From contig NZ_CP130610.1 in the NCBI RefSeq assembly GCF_030544485.1, positions 372,001-436,000 on the forward strand: DNA of 64,000 nucleotides, written 5' to 3'. Below, in pieces: positions 7,769-16,087 of the stretch. Numbering within the stretch: position 1 is the first letter of the stretch; each line of letters starts with the position of its first letter. The notes under the pieces are model-generated. The model had not been told where the DNA came from. It made no database searches and was given only the letters and a program-made list of their open reading frames with translations. The position numbers were made by a program, and so were the translations under genes. Source of the stretch: Halomonas sp. HAL1 (GTDB lineage: Bacteria; Pseudomonadota; Gammaproteobacteria; Pseudomonadales; Halomonadaceae).

Positions 7769-9277
7769 ATGTTCGATATTTTCTTGATCAGCCTTACTGA
7801 GCTGATATCCCCCGTCAATCTCCTGTTAATCATGGGGGCATGTATTCTTGGCCTGGTGGTCGGTTCTCTGCCCGGCCTCAACGCGTCGATGGCGGTGGCC
7901 ATCATGCTTCCGTTAACCTTCAGTTTGTCTCCCGGGGTTGGACTAGCAGTGATGATTGCCGTGTATATCGGCGGGCTTTCCGGCGGTATGGTTTCTGCCG
8001 TATTGCTCAATATGCCGGGGACGCCCTCGTCGATCGCCACCACCTTTGAAGGCTACCCGATGGCGCAGCGCGGCGAGGCCGTGAAGGCGTTAGGAACATG
8101 TGCGCTGGCGTCATTTGCCGGCGGTCTTTTTAGTCTGCTGTTGTTGGTCATGTTCGCGCCAATCATCTCACGCGTAGCGATCAAGCTGGGCCCGGCGGAG
8201 TATTTTTCGCTATCGCTAATGGCGCTGACGTTGGTGGTGGCGCTATCACGGGGTTCGATGATTAAGGGGATGCTAGCCGGTCTGCTGGGCTTGCTGATTG
8301 GTACGGTAGGCTTCGCTCCAGTGGACGGCACGGCACGCTTTACCTTCGGCTCGATCAGCATGATGTCTGGGCTTGGCATCATTCCGGTGATGATCGGCCT
8401 GTTCGCCATTTCCCAAGTGCTGCGTGATGCCTACGAAAGTAAGGAGTTGCCGAGCATAAATCTGGATATCAAGGGAGTTGGTGTGACTTTGCGCGAAGTG
8501 CGCAACAACATAGTGAATGTTATCCGCTCATCGCTGATCGGTGTGGGTATCGGGGTATTGCCGGGTATCGGTGGCACGGCTTCCAACATGATCGCCTACG
8601 GCGTGGCGCAGCAGTCCTCTAGGACTCCTGAAAAATTCGGCAAGGGAACCGTCGAGGGGCTGTGGGCCACCGAGTCAGCCAATAATGCCAGTATAGGCGG
8701 GGCCCTGCTGCCACTGATTACTCTGGGAATACCTGGCGACGGAGTCACTGCGATTCTGATCGGCGCCTTCATGATCCATGGGCTGCAGCCGGGGCCGCTG
8801 CTGTTTGTCAACAATCCGGGCGTCGTGAGTTCGGTCTATGCCGCCTTCATGCTGGCCGTGCTTTTCGTAGTGGTTTTTCAGCTACTGACATTAAAGATAT
8901 TTCCGCGTGTGCTTAGAATACCCCAGCACTACATGCTGCCTGTTTTGGTAGTGCTGTCGGTTATTGGTGCCTATGCATCCGACTATCGCCTGTTCGATGT
9001 CTGGATCATGCTGGCAGTGGGTGTAACCACTGTGGCCATCGGCCTAGCCAAGCTTCCGCTAGGCCCTCTGGTGTTGGGTTTCGTGTTAGGGCCGATCGTC
9101 GAGACCAATCTGCGTCGCGCACTGATGCATTCCGACGGAGCAGTGGACATCTTTTTCACCCGGCCGATATCGGTCAGCTTCTTGGCCATCGCGGTGATCG
9201 TGGTGACCCTTTCGCTGTTCCCGAACCTGCTCAAGAGTCTGGTGCCCAAGCGCTTCAGGCGTACCAAGACTCACTGA
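7769..9277 (+). CDS. TctA-family large membrane permease
   Basis: This protein of about 502 residues is the large permease of the TTT transporter, with some 11-12 hydrophobic segments. The family signatures are clear: LVVGSLPGLNASMAVAIMLP near the N-terminus, GGMVSAVLLNMPGTPSS, and GVGIGVLPGIGGTASNMIAY in the second half. These paired PGLxx/PGIGG loops are thought to form the carboxylate site. I prefer the ATG at 7769 to the GTG at 7763 because GAGGGAG sits at ideal spacing. With the periplasmic receptor and TctB it should drive ion-coupled uptake of an organic acid. Confidence 0.93.
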   Translation: MFDIFLISLTELISPVNLLLIMGACILGLVVGSLPGLNASMAVAIMLPLTFSLSPGVGLAVMIAVYIGGLSGGMVSAVLLNMPGTPSSIATTFEGYPMAQRGEAVKALGTCALASFAGGLFSLLLLVMFAPIISRVAIKLGPAEYFSLSLMALTLVVALSRGSMIKGMLAGLLGLLIGTVGFAPVDGTARFTFGSISMMSGLGIIPVMIGLFAISQVLRDAYESKELPSINLDIKGVGVTLREVRNNIVNVIRSSLIGVGIGVLPGIGGTASNMIAYGVAQQSSRTPEKFGKGTVEGLWATESANNASIGGALLPLITLGIPGDGVTAILIGAFMIHGLQPGPLLFVNNPGVVSSVYAAFMLAVLFVVVFQLLTLKIFPRVLRIPQHYMLPVLVVLSVIGAYASDYRLFDVWIMLAVGVTTVAIGLAKLPLGPLVLGFVLGPIVETNLRRALMHSDGAVDIFFTRPISVSFLAIAVIVVTLSLFPNLLKSLVPKRFRRTKTH

Positions 9278-9292
9278 CATACTGAGCCAAGC

Positions 9293-9321
9293 AGCGTGGT
9301 TGTATTATGGGCGGCCACGCT
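9293..9321 (+). other. Weak hairpin between tctA and talrD
   Basis: AGCGTGG at 9293-9299 pairs with CCACGCT at 9315-9321, with a 15-base loop and no T-run. It could damp read-through or protect mRNA, but it is not a convincing terminator. Confidence 0.25.
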
Positions 9322-9389
9322 TCCGTCCCCTGTCACATCATGCTACGGGTTGAGCGGGTATGGAGTTTCCATTCAATAGGAGTGACAGC

Positions 9390-10538
9390 ATGTCTACGCA
9401 ACAGAGCATTTCTTCTGATGAGATCAGTGGGGTCAAAGTATCGCTGATCTATCTGCCACTAGCGGCACCGATCAGTGATGCCAAAGTGCTCACCGGACGC
9501 CAGAAGCCACTAACCGAGATCGCCTTCGTCTTTGCTGAGATTCGCACAGAAGTCGGCTTCGAGGGGATCGGTTTCGGATATTCCAAGCGCGCAGGTGGTC
9601 CCGGCATGTACGCCCACGCCAAGGAGATCGCTGATAACCTGATCGGCGAGGACCCTAACGATATCTCCAAACTATGGGACAAGCTGTGCTGGGCCGGCGC
9701 TTCCATGGGGCGCAGCGGCTTGGCGACTCAGGCCATAGCGCCGTTCGATATCGCTCTGTGGGATCTCAAGGCCAAACGTGCCGGCCTGCCGTTAGCCAAG
9801 CTGCTCGGCGCCCATCGCGACTCGGTACAATGCTACAATACCTCGGGTGGCTACCTTTCCACCCCGCTGGAGCAGGTATTGGAGAACATTGAAAAATCGT
9901 TGGGCAATGGTATAGGGGGCATTAAGCTCAAGGTCGGCCAGCCCGACACCGCCACAGATCTCAAGCGAGTCCAAGCGGTGCGCGAGAAGCTTGGGGACGG
10001 CTTTCCGTTCATGGTAGATGCCAATCAGCAATGGGATCGCTCCACAGCGCAGCGCTTCGGAAAGGTGCTCGAGCAGTTCGATCTGACTTGGATCGAGGAG
10101 CCGCTGGATGCCTATGATCATGTTGGGCACGCCGCTTTGGCTGCGTCGCTAGATACGCCGATCGCTACTGGCGAAATGCTCACCAGCTTCGACGAGCACA
10201 GCCATTTGTTGACTACAAATGCTTGTGATTTCGTACAGCCCGACGCCCCGAGGGTGGGCGGCATAACGCCGTTTCTGAAAATTATGAGTTTGGCCGATTT
10301 TCATCGCATCAAGCTGGCACCACACTTTGCCATGGAAATTCATCTGCATCTTGCGGCGGCATTCCCTCAGGAGCCTTGGCTAGAGCACTTCGAATGGTTG
10401 GAGCCGATGTTCAACGAGCGTCTTGTACTACGTGAAGGGCGCATGCTGGTACCCAAACGGCCAGGTCTAGGTTTCAGCTTGAGCGATCAGGCGCTGGCAT
10501 GGATGGTGGATTATCAGTCGTTTGGCAGCTTTGCCTGA
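9390..10538 (+). CDS. L-talarate/galactarate dehydratase (enolase superfamily)
   Basis: This 382-residue enolase-superfamily enzyme closely resembles the characterised L-talarate/galactarate dehydratase of Salmonella over its whole length, as recalled from that sequence (SDAKVLTGRQKPLTE, YNTSGG, PIATGEMLTSF, LEHFEWL). Catalytic residues are present: the K-x-K pair in IKLKVG (about K179, K181), metal ligands in MVDANQQW (D210), WIEEPLD (E236) and GEM (E262), and the base histidine in LAPHFAME (H312). It would convert galactarate to 5-keto-4-deoxyglucarate. I use the ATG at 9390, which follows AGGAGTGAC, not an upstream ATG with no binding site. It closes the TctCBA operon. Confidence 0.92.
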   Translation: MSTQQSISSDEISGVKVSLIYLPLAAPISDAKVLTGRQKPLTEIAFVFAEIRTEVGFEGIGFGYSKRAGGPGMYAHAKEIADNLIGEDPNDISKLWDKLCWAGASMGRSGLATQAIAPFDIALWDLKAKRAGLPLAKLLGAHRDSVQCYNTSGGYLSTPLEQVLENIEKSLGNGIGGIKLKVGQPDTATDLKRVQAVREKLGDGFPFMVDANQQWDRSTAQRFGKVLEQFDLTWIEEPLDAYDHVGHAALAASLDTPIATGEMLTSFDEHSHLLTTNACDFVQPDAPRVGGITPFLKIMSLADFHRIKLAPHFAMEIHLHLAAAFPQEPWLEHFEWLEPMFNERLVLREGRMLVPKRPGLGFSLSDQALAWMVDYQSFGSFA

Positions 10539-10557
10539 TATTACTATTTGTTATCCC

Positions 10558-10607
10558 CCTAAACAGAAGATCCCTGCTGTGATATCGGCGGGGATCTTCT
10601 GTTTAGG
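10558..10607. terminator. Strong bidirectional terminator
   Basis: A perfect 17-bp stem (CCTAAACAGAAGATCCC at 10558-10574 with its complement at 10591-10607) and a 16-base loop separate two convergent genes, the talarate/galactarate dehydratase and the IclR-type regulator. The T-run is poor on both sides, but the stem is exceptionally long. Confidence 0.8.
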
Positions 10608-10615
10608 TAAGCCGC

Positions 10616-12211
10616 TCAGTCATTGGTTGGCAGCCGGTATAGAGAGCCCGGGATGTGGGTGCTTTCGTCATCAAGTACGGCGTCGAGGTTGGCTCCGGCC
10701 AAGTAAATGTGATCACCCACTCGTGCAATTGCGGTGATATGGCATTCGGGAGCAATCAGATAGTCCTGACTACCGGTTTCGATATGAGTCTGGCGAATAT
10801 AGCGTGCGTGGTCGCCCGTGGTGAACAGCGTCTGGTTATGCAACATCAGACCGCATAAATCGCCAACGCTGGCGTCCTCCCTGACATGTGCTAGAGAGGC
10901 GCCGTCGGCAAGCTGCAGAAGCTCGACGCTGGCATCCTCACTATGGCTCACCGCTACCCTGCCTTGGTCGCAGACCATTAGGCGCGGCATATTTGCCAGC
11001 ATGATAGGAGGTGTTTCGCATTCTGCCGCGACGATGCGCGGTGTATCGCCATCCAGTCCCAGATAGAGTCGTTCGCCATCGAAGGCCAGGGCGCTGATGG
11101 CTGACTCCTGCTCGCCTCGCGCGACTAGTGTTTGCGTTGTTGATATCCACTCGAACCATTCACGTCCCCGAGCCAGCATGATCTGTCCGTTGGCGGAGAT
11201 GGCACCATGGCGAGGTGTGAAAGGGAGTTCTCTGGTTTCGACGAGCATTCCATCCGCCGTGAAGAAGTGCAGCGCCGGCGCCATGGCGTCCATGACTACT
11301 AGGTGCTTGCGATGCATGCCGATCGCCAGCGGCTTGAACAGGCCACCTTCGTGCAGGCAGCTGAGCTGTGAGGCAGGAGCATCATAGTGTTGGCTCGGAA
11401 GGCTCAGACGCTCTGCCAAGGCGTTGGAGATATGACCGAGCGCGATGGCGATCGTGCGTACACGATGAGGCGGCATGCGGTAGGTAGGAGCCGAGAGGCT
11501 GATAGCGCCTATCAGCTCACCTTGCCGACTCAGCAGTGGTTGTGCCACGCAGCGTACGCCTTCGATGATTTCCTCGTCATCAATGGCGTAGCCGCGAGCG
11601 CGAATCAATCGCAGCTCTTCTTCTAGGGCATCCTCGTTCTGCAATGTCCGAGGAGTCAGGGCCTGGAAGTGGATACGCTTCATGTGCTGTGAACTTTGCT
11701 CGGCAGGCAGGAACGCGAGTGCAACCTTGCCGATGCCTGAGGCGTGAAAGGGGCGCTTACTGCCGCTCGAGGCGCCTACTGTAACCTCATAGCCTAGGCT
11801 GTAACGACTGACAATGCGTACTGAATCCTTTTCGGCAATGCCCACAGTGACAGTTTCGCCGGTGCGTGCCGAAAGATTGATCAAGTCATTCTCTATGAGC
11901 ATCAAAAAGCGATGACTAGAGCGCAGGCTGGTGGTGAGTTCGGCGAAACGTAGGCCCAACTCGTAGGCTTGGTCTCGATTGTCCAGTGACAGCATGCCGC
12001 GTCTCACCAGGGCGGCGAGAATGCGATAAGCGGTGGGCTTGGTGTAGCCCATCTCGATAGCGATGTCGTGTGCGGTAAGGCGCTTGTTAGAGTGCGCCAC
12101 CAACTCGACGATATTGAGAGCCTTGTCGAGTAGTTGTGTGCCTCCGCCGCCGCCGTCGTTAATGGTGGCCTTTTGTGCCCGCTTGGAGGGCGCCTGGATG
12201 GCTTGGGTCAT
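10616..12211 (-). CDS. IclR regulator fused to a beta-propeller-like domain
   Basis: This 531-residue protein is about twice the usual IclR length. Residues 25-85 form the IclR winged helix-turn-helix (LLDKALNIVELVAH, GYTKPTAYRILAALVRRG). Residues 100-272 are the IclR effector domain (ETVTVGIAEKDSVRIV, HASGIGKVALAFLP, GYAIDDEEIIEGVRCVA). From 285 to 531 there is extra sequence made of short strand-turn repeats (HRKHLVVMDAMAPALHFFT, GERLYLGLDGD, GDHIYLAGANL) that looks like a six-bladed, SMP-30/NHL-like propeller. The frame is uninterrupted. The start at 12211 follows AGGCACTCATC. It is convergent with the galactarate operon and divergent from nothing close by. I infer that it controls the surrounding sugar-acid genes and that the propeller may sense a lactone or sugar acid. 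Confidence 0.85.
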   Translation of the reverse strand: MTQAIQAPSKRAQKATINDGGGGGTQLLDKALNIVELVAHSNKRLTAHDIAIEMGYTKPTAYRILAALVRRGMLSLDNRDQAYELGLRFAELTTSLRSSHRFLMLIENDLINLSARTGETVTVGIAEKDSVRIVSRYSLGYEVTVGASSGSKRPFHASGIGKVALAFLPAEQSSQHMKRIHFQALTPRTLQNEDALEEELRLIRARGYAIDDEEIIEGVRCVAQPLLSRQGELIGAISLSAPTYRMPPHRVRTIAIALGHISNALAERLSLPSQHYDAPASQLSCLHEGGLFKPLAIGMHRKHLVVMDAMAPALHFFTADGMLVETRELPFTPRHGAISANGQIMLARGREWFEWISTTQTLVARGEQESAISALAFDGERLYLGLDGDTPRIVAAECETPPIMLANMPRLMVCDQGRVAVSHSEDASVELLQLADGASLAHVREDASVGDLCGLMLHNQTLFTTGDHARYIRQTHIETGSQDYLIAPECHITAIARVGDHIYLAGANLDAVLDDESTHIPGSLYRLPTND

Positions 12212-12321
12212 GATGAGTGCCTGTTGCGATGTTACCGTGCAGTACTTCATGATACACAGTCGGCACCGTCTCTGTCAGAGTCGATTGATGGTTTAGCGTC
12301 GCCCTAAGGCGAGTGTACGAA

Positions 12322-12627
12322 TCAGGAACTCAGCAGGGTGTCCCAGTCGACCCTCTTTACAGGGTAGATCTTCACCTCTTCCCAAACGCCCTCTCGCATG
12401 TAGACCTCTTTTTCAAGATAGTCCTCAAGAGCTGCGCGGCTTTCAAAGTCGCAGAATACCGCAGAGCCACACATATGCCCCTCATCATCGAGAATGGCGC
12501 CACCGTCGACAATGCTTCCATCAAGCTTATGGGCCTTAATGCCCTGCATGTGCTCTTGGCGAGCCGCTAGGCGTTTTTCCAAGGTGTCTGCCGCTTTAGC
12601 ATCCTGTGCAATGATCATGAAGTGCAT
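12322..12627 (-). CDS. YciI-like (YCII domain) protein
   Basis: This 101-residue protein has the dimeric ferredoxin-like YCII fold. Hallmarks are MHFMIIAQDAKAADTLEKR, the H in RQEHMQGIK, the GAILDDEGHMCGSAVFCDF segment and a late W. The family includes small enzymes such as 5-chloro-hydroquinone dehydrochlorinases and many of unknown role; a conserved His-Asp pair is thought to be catalytic. It is last in a minus-strand run with an enolase-superfamily enzyme and a uronate-dehydrogenase-like protein. A role in opening or rearranging a sugar-acid intermediate is plausible but not shown. Confidence 0.8.
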   Translation of the reverse strand: MHFMIIAQDAKAADTLEKRLAARQEHMQGIKAHKLDGSIVDGGAILDDEGHMCGSAVFCDFESRAALEDYLEKEVYMREGVWEEVKIYPVKRVDWDTLLSS

Positions 12628-12673
12628 TTTTATTTCCTTGTTTTAAATATATGGTAATGAGCGATACGCATGG

Positions 12674-13765
12674 TCAAGCCCGACGGTAGCGCGCCAGCAC
12701 TTCGTGATCGGGAGTAACGCCCAGGCCAGGCCCCTCGGGAAGCAGGAACTGATTATTTTGGCGATGCCCCTCCACGTCGAATAGCCACGCCTTTGGCTCA
12801 ACAAAGAGGTATTCGAGTTGGATAGCCTGGGGGAAGGCTGCCGCCAAGTGGAGGCTCGCGAAAAGGCCAGGCCCGAAATAGGGCGTATGGGGCATCAAGG
12901 CAACGTTAGCCTCTTCGGCTTTACGGGCGATGCTCAGCCATTCGCTGATACCACCCACCTTAGTCACGCTGGGCTGCACATAATCCACCGCCCCCCTCTC
13001 GATAGCCGCTGAGAACTGCATGGAGGTACACCAGTTTTCGCCGCAGGCCAAGGCCACACCGCCGCCCCTCACCTCGGCGAGCTTGGCATAGTCTTCCGGT
13101 GGGAAAATGGGCTCTTCCAGCCAGGCGATGGATAACTCTTTAAGTTCAGTAAGACGTGAATGAGTTTCCGCTTCGCTCCAACTACAGTTAACGTCCACAG
13201 CCATAGGCGTGCTGTCCCCCACGACTACTCGGCAGGCACGAATCTCTTCTAGCGTTATTTCATGTAACTTGAGATCAGTGAAACCACTGGCTAACGCTTT
13301 CTGGCATATTTCAGCAGCAAGCGGGCCATCCGCATAGCGAACCAGGCTTGCGTAAACTGGTATTTGCGAACGTGCTTGGTTACTAAAGAGTTGGTGCAAG
13401 GGAACTTGTTCGCGCCGAGCTTTAAGGTCCCATAGGGCAATATCGATACCGGAAATGGCGAATAGGGTAATCCCGTAGCGGCCAAATAGATGGAGTCGTT
13501 GCTGCAGGGCTTGATTGTAACTAACGATATCCTCGATTGTGGCTCCCACGATAAGAGGAGATATCAACCTGTCGAGAACGGCCTTAACAGCATCGGCGGT
13601 GAAGTAGCCAAAGGCCTCCCCCCAGCCGACATTGCCGGCCTCGTCTTCCAGGCGGATCAGAACTGTTTCCAAGCTGTTCCACGTCGTGGGCGTAATGCCA
13701 ATGCCCTTACCGCCATCGAAAAAAGGGATGTCGACGATAAAGGTATCAAGTGAGCAGATCTTCAT
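12674..13765 (-). CDS. Mandelate racemase/muconate lactonizing family enzyme
   Basis: This 363-residue enolase-superfamily protein has the alpha/beta capping domain (residues 1-115) and the barrel. Metal ligands are visible at D191 (VDVNCSW), E217/E218 (LEEPI) and E243 (CGENW), with a base histidine at H293 (MPHTPYFGPG). The lysine strand reads DLKLHE: K166 is present but the second lysine of the usual K-x-K is H168, so the chemistry may differ from mandelate racemase and from the talarate dehydratase at 9390. Probable role: dehydration or cycloisomerisation of a sugar acid. It lies just downstream of the uronate-dehydrogenase-like gene in the same direction. Confidence 0.88.
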   Translation of the reverse strand: MKICSLDTFIVDIPFFDGGKGIGITPTTWNSLETVLIRLEDEAGNVGWGEAFGYFTADAVKAVLDRLISPLIVGATIEDIVSYNQALQQRLHLFGRYGITLFAISGIDIALWDLKARREQVPLHQLFSNQARSQIPVYASLVRYADGPLAAEICQKALASGFTDLKLHEITLEEIRACRVVVGDSTPMAVDVNCSWSEAETHSRLTELKELSIAWLEEPIFPPEDYAKLAEVRGGGVALACGENWCTSMQFSAAIERGAVDYVQPSVTKVGGISEWLSIARKAEEANVALMPHTPYFGPGLFASLHLAAAFPQAIQLEYLFVEPKAWLFDVEGHRQNNQFLLPEGPGLGVTPDHEVLARYRRA

Positions 13766-13778
13766 GGTGACCTCCTAA

Positions 13779-14564
13779 TCATTTCAGTTGGCTCCCAGCG
13801 TAGCCACCGCCAACATAGTCGGGCCCCTCAGCCTCGGTCATGGCATCAAAATTGATGAATTTTGGGTCGATGAAATCCTCAGCATTGTCTTGAGGGCAGT
13901 ACCCTAACGTCTGGGCAATTGTGTTTTTGAACATGGGGTCGGGGCTGCGTGAAATGCCGTAGACGATGGCATGCTCAAGTTGCTCATGGGTCATGCCGAT
14001 GTTAATCAGTTGTGCGAGGTCACGGGCGCTGATCCAGAGGCGCCGACGGCGCGCGTCTATAACTCTCGGATCAGCATTGCCAATACGGATAGATAGAGTG
14101 GCGATACCGAAACGCTGAGCATACATGGCGCAAGCCGCTTCCCCAAAAGCCTTACTTAGACCGTAGTAGCTGTCGGGTGCGGGTGAAGCATCGTCGCCAG
14201 GGAGGGCGTCTGCTCGATATTGGCCTACCACATGGTGGCTGCTGGCGAAAATAAAGCGTCCTACCGCTGCATGTCTGGCGGCTTCGAGTAGTGCGAGAGT
14301 GGCACGGTAGTTAACATCCAAAGTGTCGTCAAAATCGAGCTCAGTCCCATGGACGCATGCCAAATGCAGGATGCCATCTACCCCCTGTACGGCTTGCTGG
14401 AGAATATCCGAATCGCGTAAGTCGCCAATGATGCCTTCTTCTTCGGAAGTGGTCACCTCGATAGGTTGGGTATCAAGCAGGCGAAGGCGGTAACGCTGGC
14501 GAAGAAGAGGACGGAGTATCTTGCCAACGCGTCCCCCTGCACCGGTGATCAGCAGTGTTTTCAT
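13779..14564 (-). CDS. Uronate-dehydrogenase-like NAD-dependent oxidoreductase
   Basis: This extended short-chain dehydrogenase of 261 residues resembles uronate dehydrogenase, which oxidises galacturonate or glucuronate to the aldarolactone with NAD. It shows the nucleotide motif GAGGRVGK (8-15), IFASSHHVVGQY (105-116) with its substrate serine and histidine, and the Y134-x3-K138 pair in YYGLSKAFGE. The C-terminus is unusual, ending EAEGPDYVGGGYAGSQLK, which recalls the tail of the NTF2-like protein next door. Start: ATG at 14564 fits better than 14582, as AGAAGA lies upstream. If the function is right, its product would feed the aldarate dehydratases. Confidence 0.82.
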   Translation of the reverse strand: MKTLLITGAGGRVGKILRPLLRQRYRLRLLDTQPIEVTTSEEEGIIGDLRDSDILQQAVQGVDGILHLACVHGTELDFDDTLDVNYRATLALLEAARHAAVGRFIFASSHHVVGQYRADALPGDDASPAPDSYYGLSKAFGEAACAMYAQRFGIATLSIRIGNADPRVIDARRRRLWISARDLAQLINIGMTHEQLEHAIVYGISRSPDPMFKNTIAQTLGYCPQDNAEDFIDPKFINFDAMTEAEGPDYVGGGYAGSQLK

Positions 14565-14614
14565 AACGATCTTCTTTTCCATTGTTCAAAAGCGGGCCGG
14601 AAGTGCGCATTAGT

Positions 14615-15070
14615 TTATCTTTGTACTGGAGGCTCCAGTGCGTAACCACGGCCAGCGTAGTCGAAACCTTCTAGCTCATTCATTGGGCGTTCCTTGTCCG
14701 CTCGTGAAGCATAATAGGCGCGGATCTCTGTAATCAGTCCCGTGTCAGCATCAAATCGGTACCACTCATCGCCACGTAGGGCCTCGCCCAACTTGGTTTT
14801 CCAGTGCGTCCACTCAATAACCGCCTCAAGTCCGTCGCTACCCACCAGTACGTTTTCAATAGTCCAACTGGAGCCGAAGTTTTCTACACACCAGACCCAT
14901 TTCTCTGCAATGGTGCGGGCGCTGCGCCACGGAATATCGGGCAAGCCGGGGGGGAAATAGTGCACGGCATCTTTAGTGAAACATTGCATCATTTTTTCGA
15001 CATTGGCTTCATTACAGCCATCGAAGTATTTACGAATAATTGCTTCACGCTGTTTGGCTATATCACTCAT
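14615..15070 (-). CDS. NTF2-like (SnoaL-type) protein
   Basis: This 151-residue protein has the cone-shaped NTF2/SnoaL fold: an N-terminal helix (AKQREAIIRKYFDGCNEANV), CFTKDAVHYFPPG, a run of strands (GLEAVIEWTHWKT, EWYRFDADTGLITEIRAYYA). Such proteins are small cyclases, isomerases, dehydratases or binding proteins. The start at 15070 is two bases from the end of the rraA-like stop codon, so the two genes are translationally coupled. Its tail NELEGFDYAGRGYALEPP echoes the tail of the uronate-dehydrogenase-like neighbour. The specific reaction is unknown. Confidence 0.8.
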   Translation of the reverse strand: MSDIAKQREAIIRKYFDGCNEANVEKMMQCFTKDAVHYFPPGLPDIPWRSARTIAEKWVWCVENFGSSWTIENVLVGSDGLEAVIEWTHWKTKLGEALRGDEWYRFDADTGLITEIRAYYASRADKERPMNELEGFDYAGRGYALEPPVQR

Positions 15071-15071
15071 T

Positions 15072-15833
15072 TCAGACTCCTTGCTGGCGGGTAAGTGACA
15101 GTTCATTCTGCTCTGCACGGTAGCGTTCATACTCGGCGAGAGTCTTGGCATTGGGTGGATAAGTGCCCCACAGCGGTGCACCGGCCTCGATTTTCTTGTG
15201 CAGATACTGTTCGCGCTGCTCCTGCTCGTAGGCATCCACGGCCAGGTCGTCGGCAATGCTGCGAGGAATGACCACTACACCGTTCCCGTCGGAGACCACC
15301 ACATCCCCAGGATAAACAGCAACACCAGCGCAGCCGATTGGCACCTGCATGTCTATAGCACGCAGAAAGGCAGGCCGGGTTGTGGCCGTGTTTTCACGGC
15401 TGTAGGCGGGAAGGCCTATTTTGGCCACTTCTGTGCCATCGCGAAAGGCGCCATCCGTTACCGCACCGACGGCGCCACGCTTGAGCAAGCGGGTCAGCAG
15501 CATATCGCCAGCGGATGCTGCGCGCGGATCCTGACAGCTGTCGATTATTAGTACTTCACCCTCGCTGACACTCTCTATCGCTTCCCACTGCAGATTGTCC
15601 TCGCCTCGCTTGGCAAGATCACCCAGGTCCCAATCCTTATCTTCACGGGAGGGGATAAAACGCAGTGTAAACGCGATGCCTGCGAAGCTGGCAACATCGG
15701 GATTCATGGGCCTCAGGCCGACCAGGAATTGCTGTCGGTAGCCGCGCTTGAATAACTGAGTAGTAATAGTGGCGGTACTGCTCTTGACGAGTAGTTCAAG
15801 TGTGTCACTTGCCAAGGGTGAAAGATCGCTCAT
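15072..15833 (-). CDS. RraA-family protein (aldolase/decarboxylase-like)
   Basis: This 253-residue protein belongs to the RraA/HMG-aldolase superfamily. Typical features are TITTQLFKRGYRQ, the central GDMLLTRLLKRGAVGAVTDGAFRD (the GxxxxxxAxxxGxxGxxxDG substrate and metal loop), and VYPGDVVVSDGNGVVVIP. Family members include 4-carboxy-4-hydroxy-2-oxoadipate aldolase, oxaloacetate decarboxylases and the RNase E regulator RraA. In a sugar-acid cluster a lyase or decarboxylase role is more likely than RNase regulation. It is first of the minus-strand run 15833-12322 and divergent from the TRAP transporter, sharing a 254-bp promoter region. Confidence 0.85.
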   Translation of the reverse strand: MSDLSPLASDTLELLVKSSTATITTQLFKRGYRQQFLVGLRPMNPDVASFAGIAFTLRFIPSREDKDWDLGDLAKRGEDNLQWEAIESVSEGEVLIIDSCQDPRAASAGDMLLTRLLKRGAVGAVTDGAFRDGTEVAKIGLPAYSRENTATTRPAFLRAIDMQVPIGCAGVAVYPGDVVVSDGNGVVVIPRSIADDLAVDAYEQEQREQYLHKKIEAGAPLWGTYPPNAKTLAEYERYRAEQNELSLTRQQGV

Positions 15834-16087
15834 GCTCTGCCTCCTTTATTTATCATAATGTGATTTTTAACGAATAAAATAAGATTGTCAATGATTAGAT
15901 TGAAAGTCGATCATGCTTCCATTAACCTTTTAAAAGTATCTTTTTAGATTAAATAATTAAATTTATTCAATGACTTATAGTATTTCCGCTTGGAAGGTTA
16001 TCCTTTGGTCTAATCGTATTGCATAATGATACAGATTGGTTGATATTTATAATGTGATAACAAATCAAGCAGAGAGAGGCAGAAAAC
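15834..16087. promoter_or_regulatory. Divergent promoter region, rraA-like / TRAP genes
   Basis: This AT-rich gap lies between diverging genes. The 10-base string ATAATGTGAT occurs twice, at 15855-15864 and 16049-16058, in the same orientation and close to either gene start. They are candidate operators for a shared regulator. The TGTGA core also recalls a CRP half-site. Confidence 0.4.
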
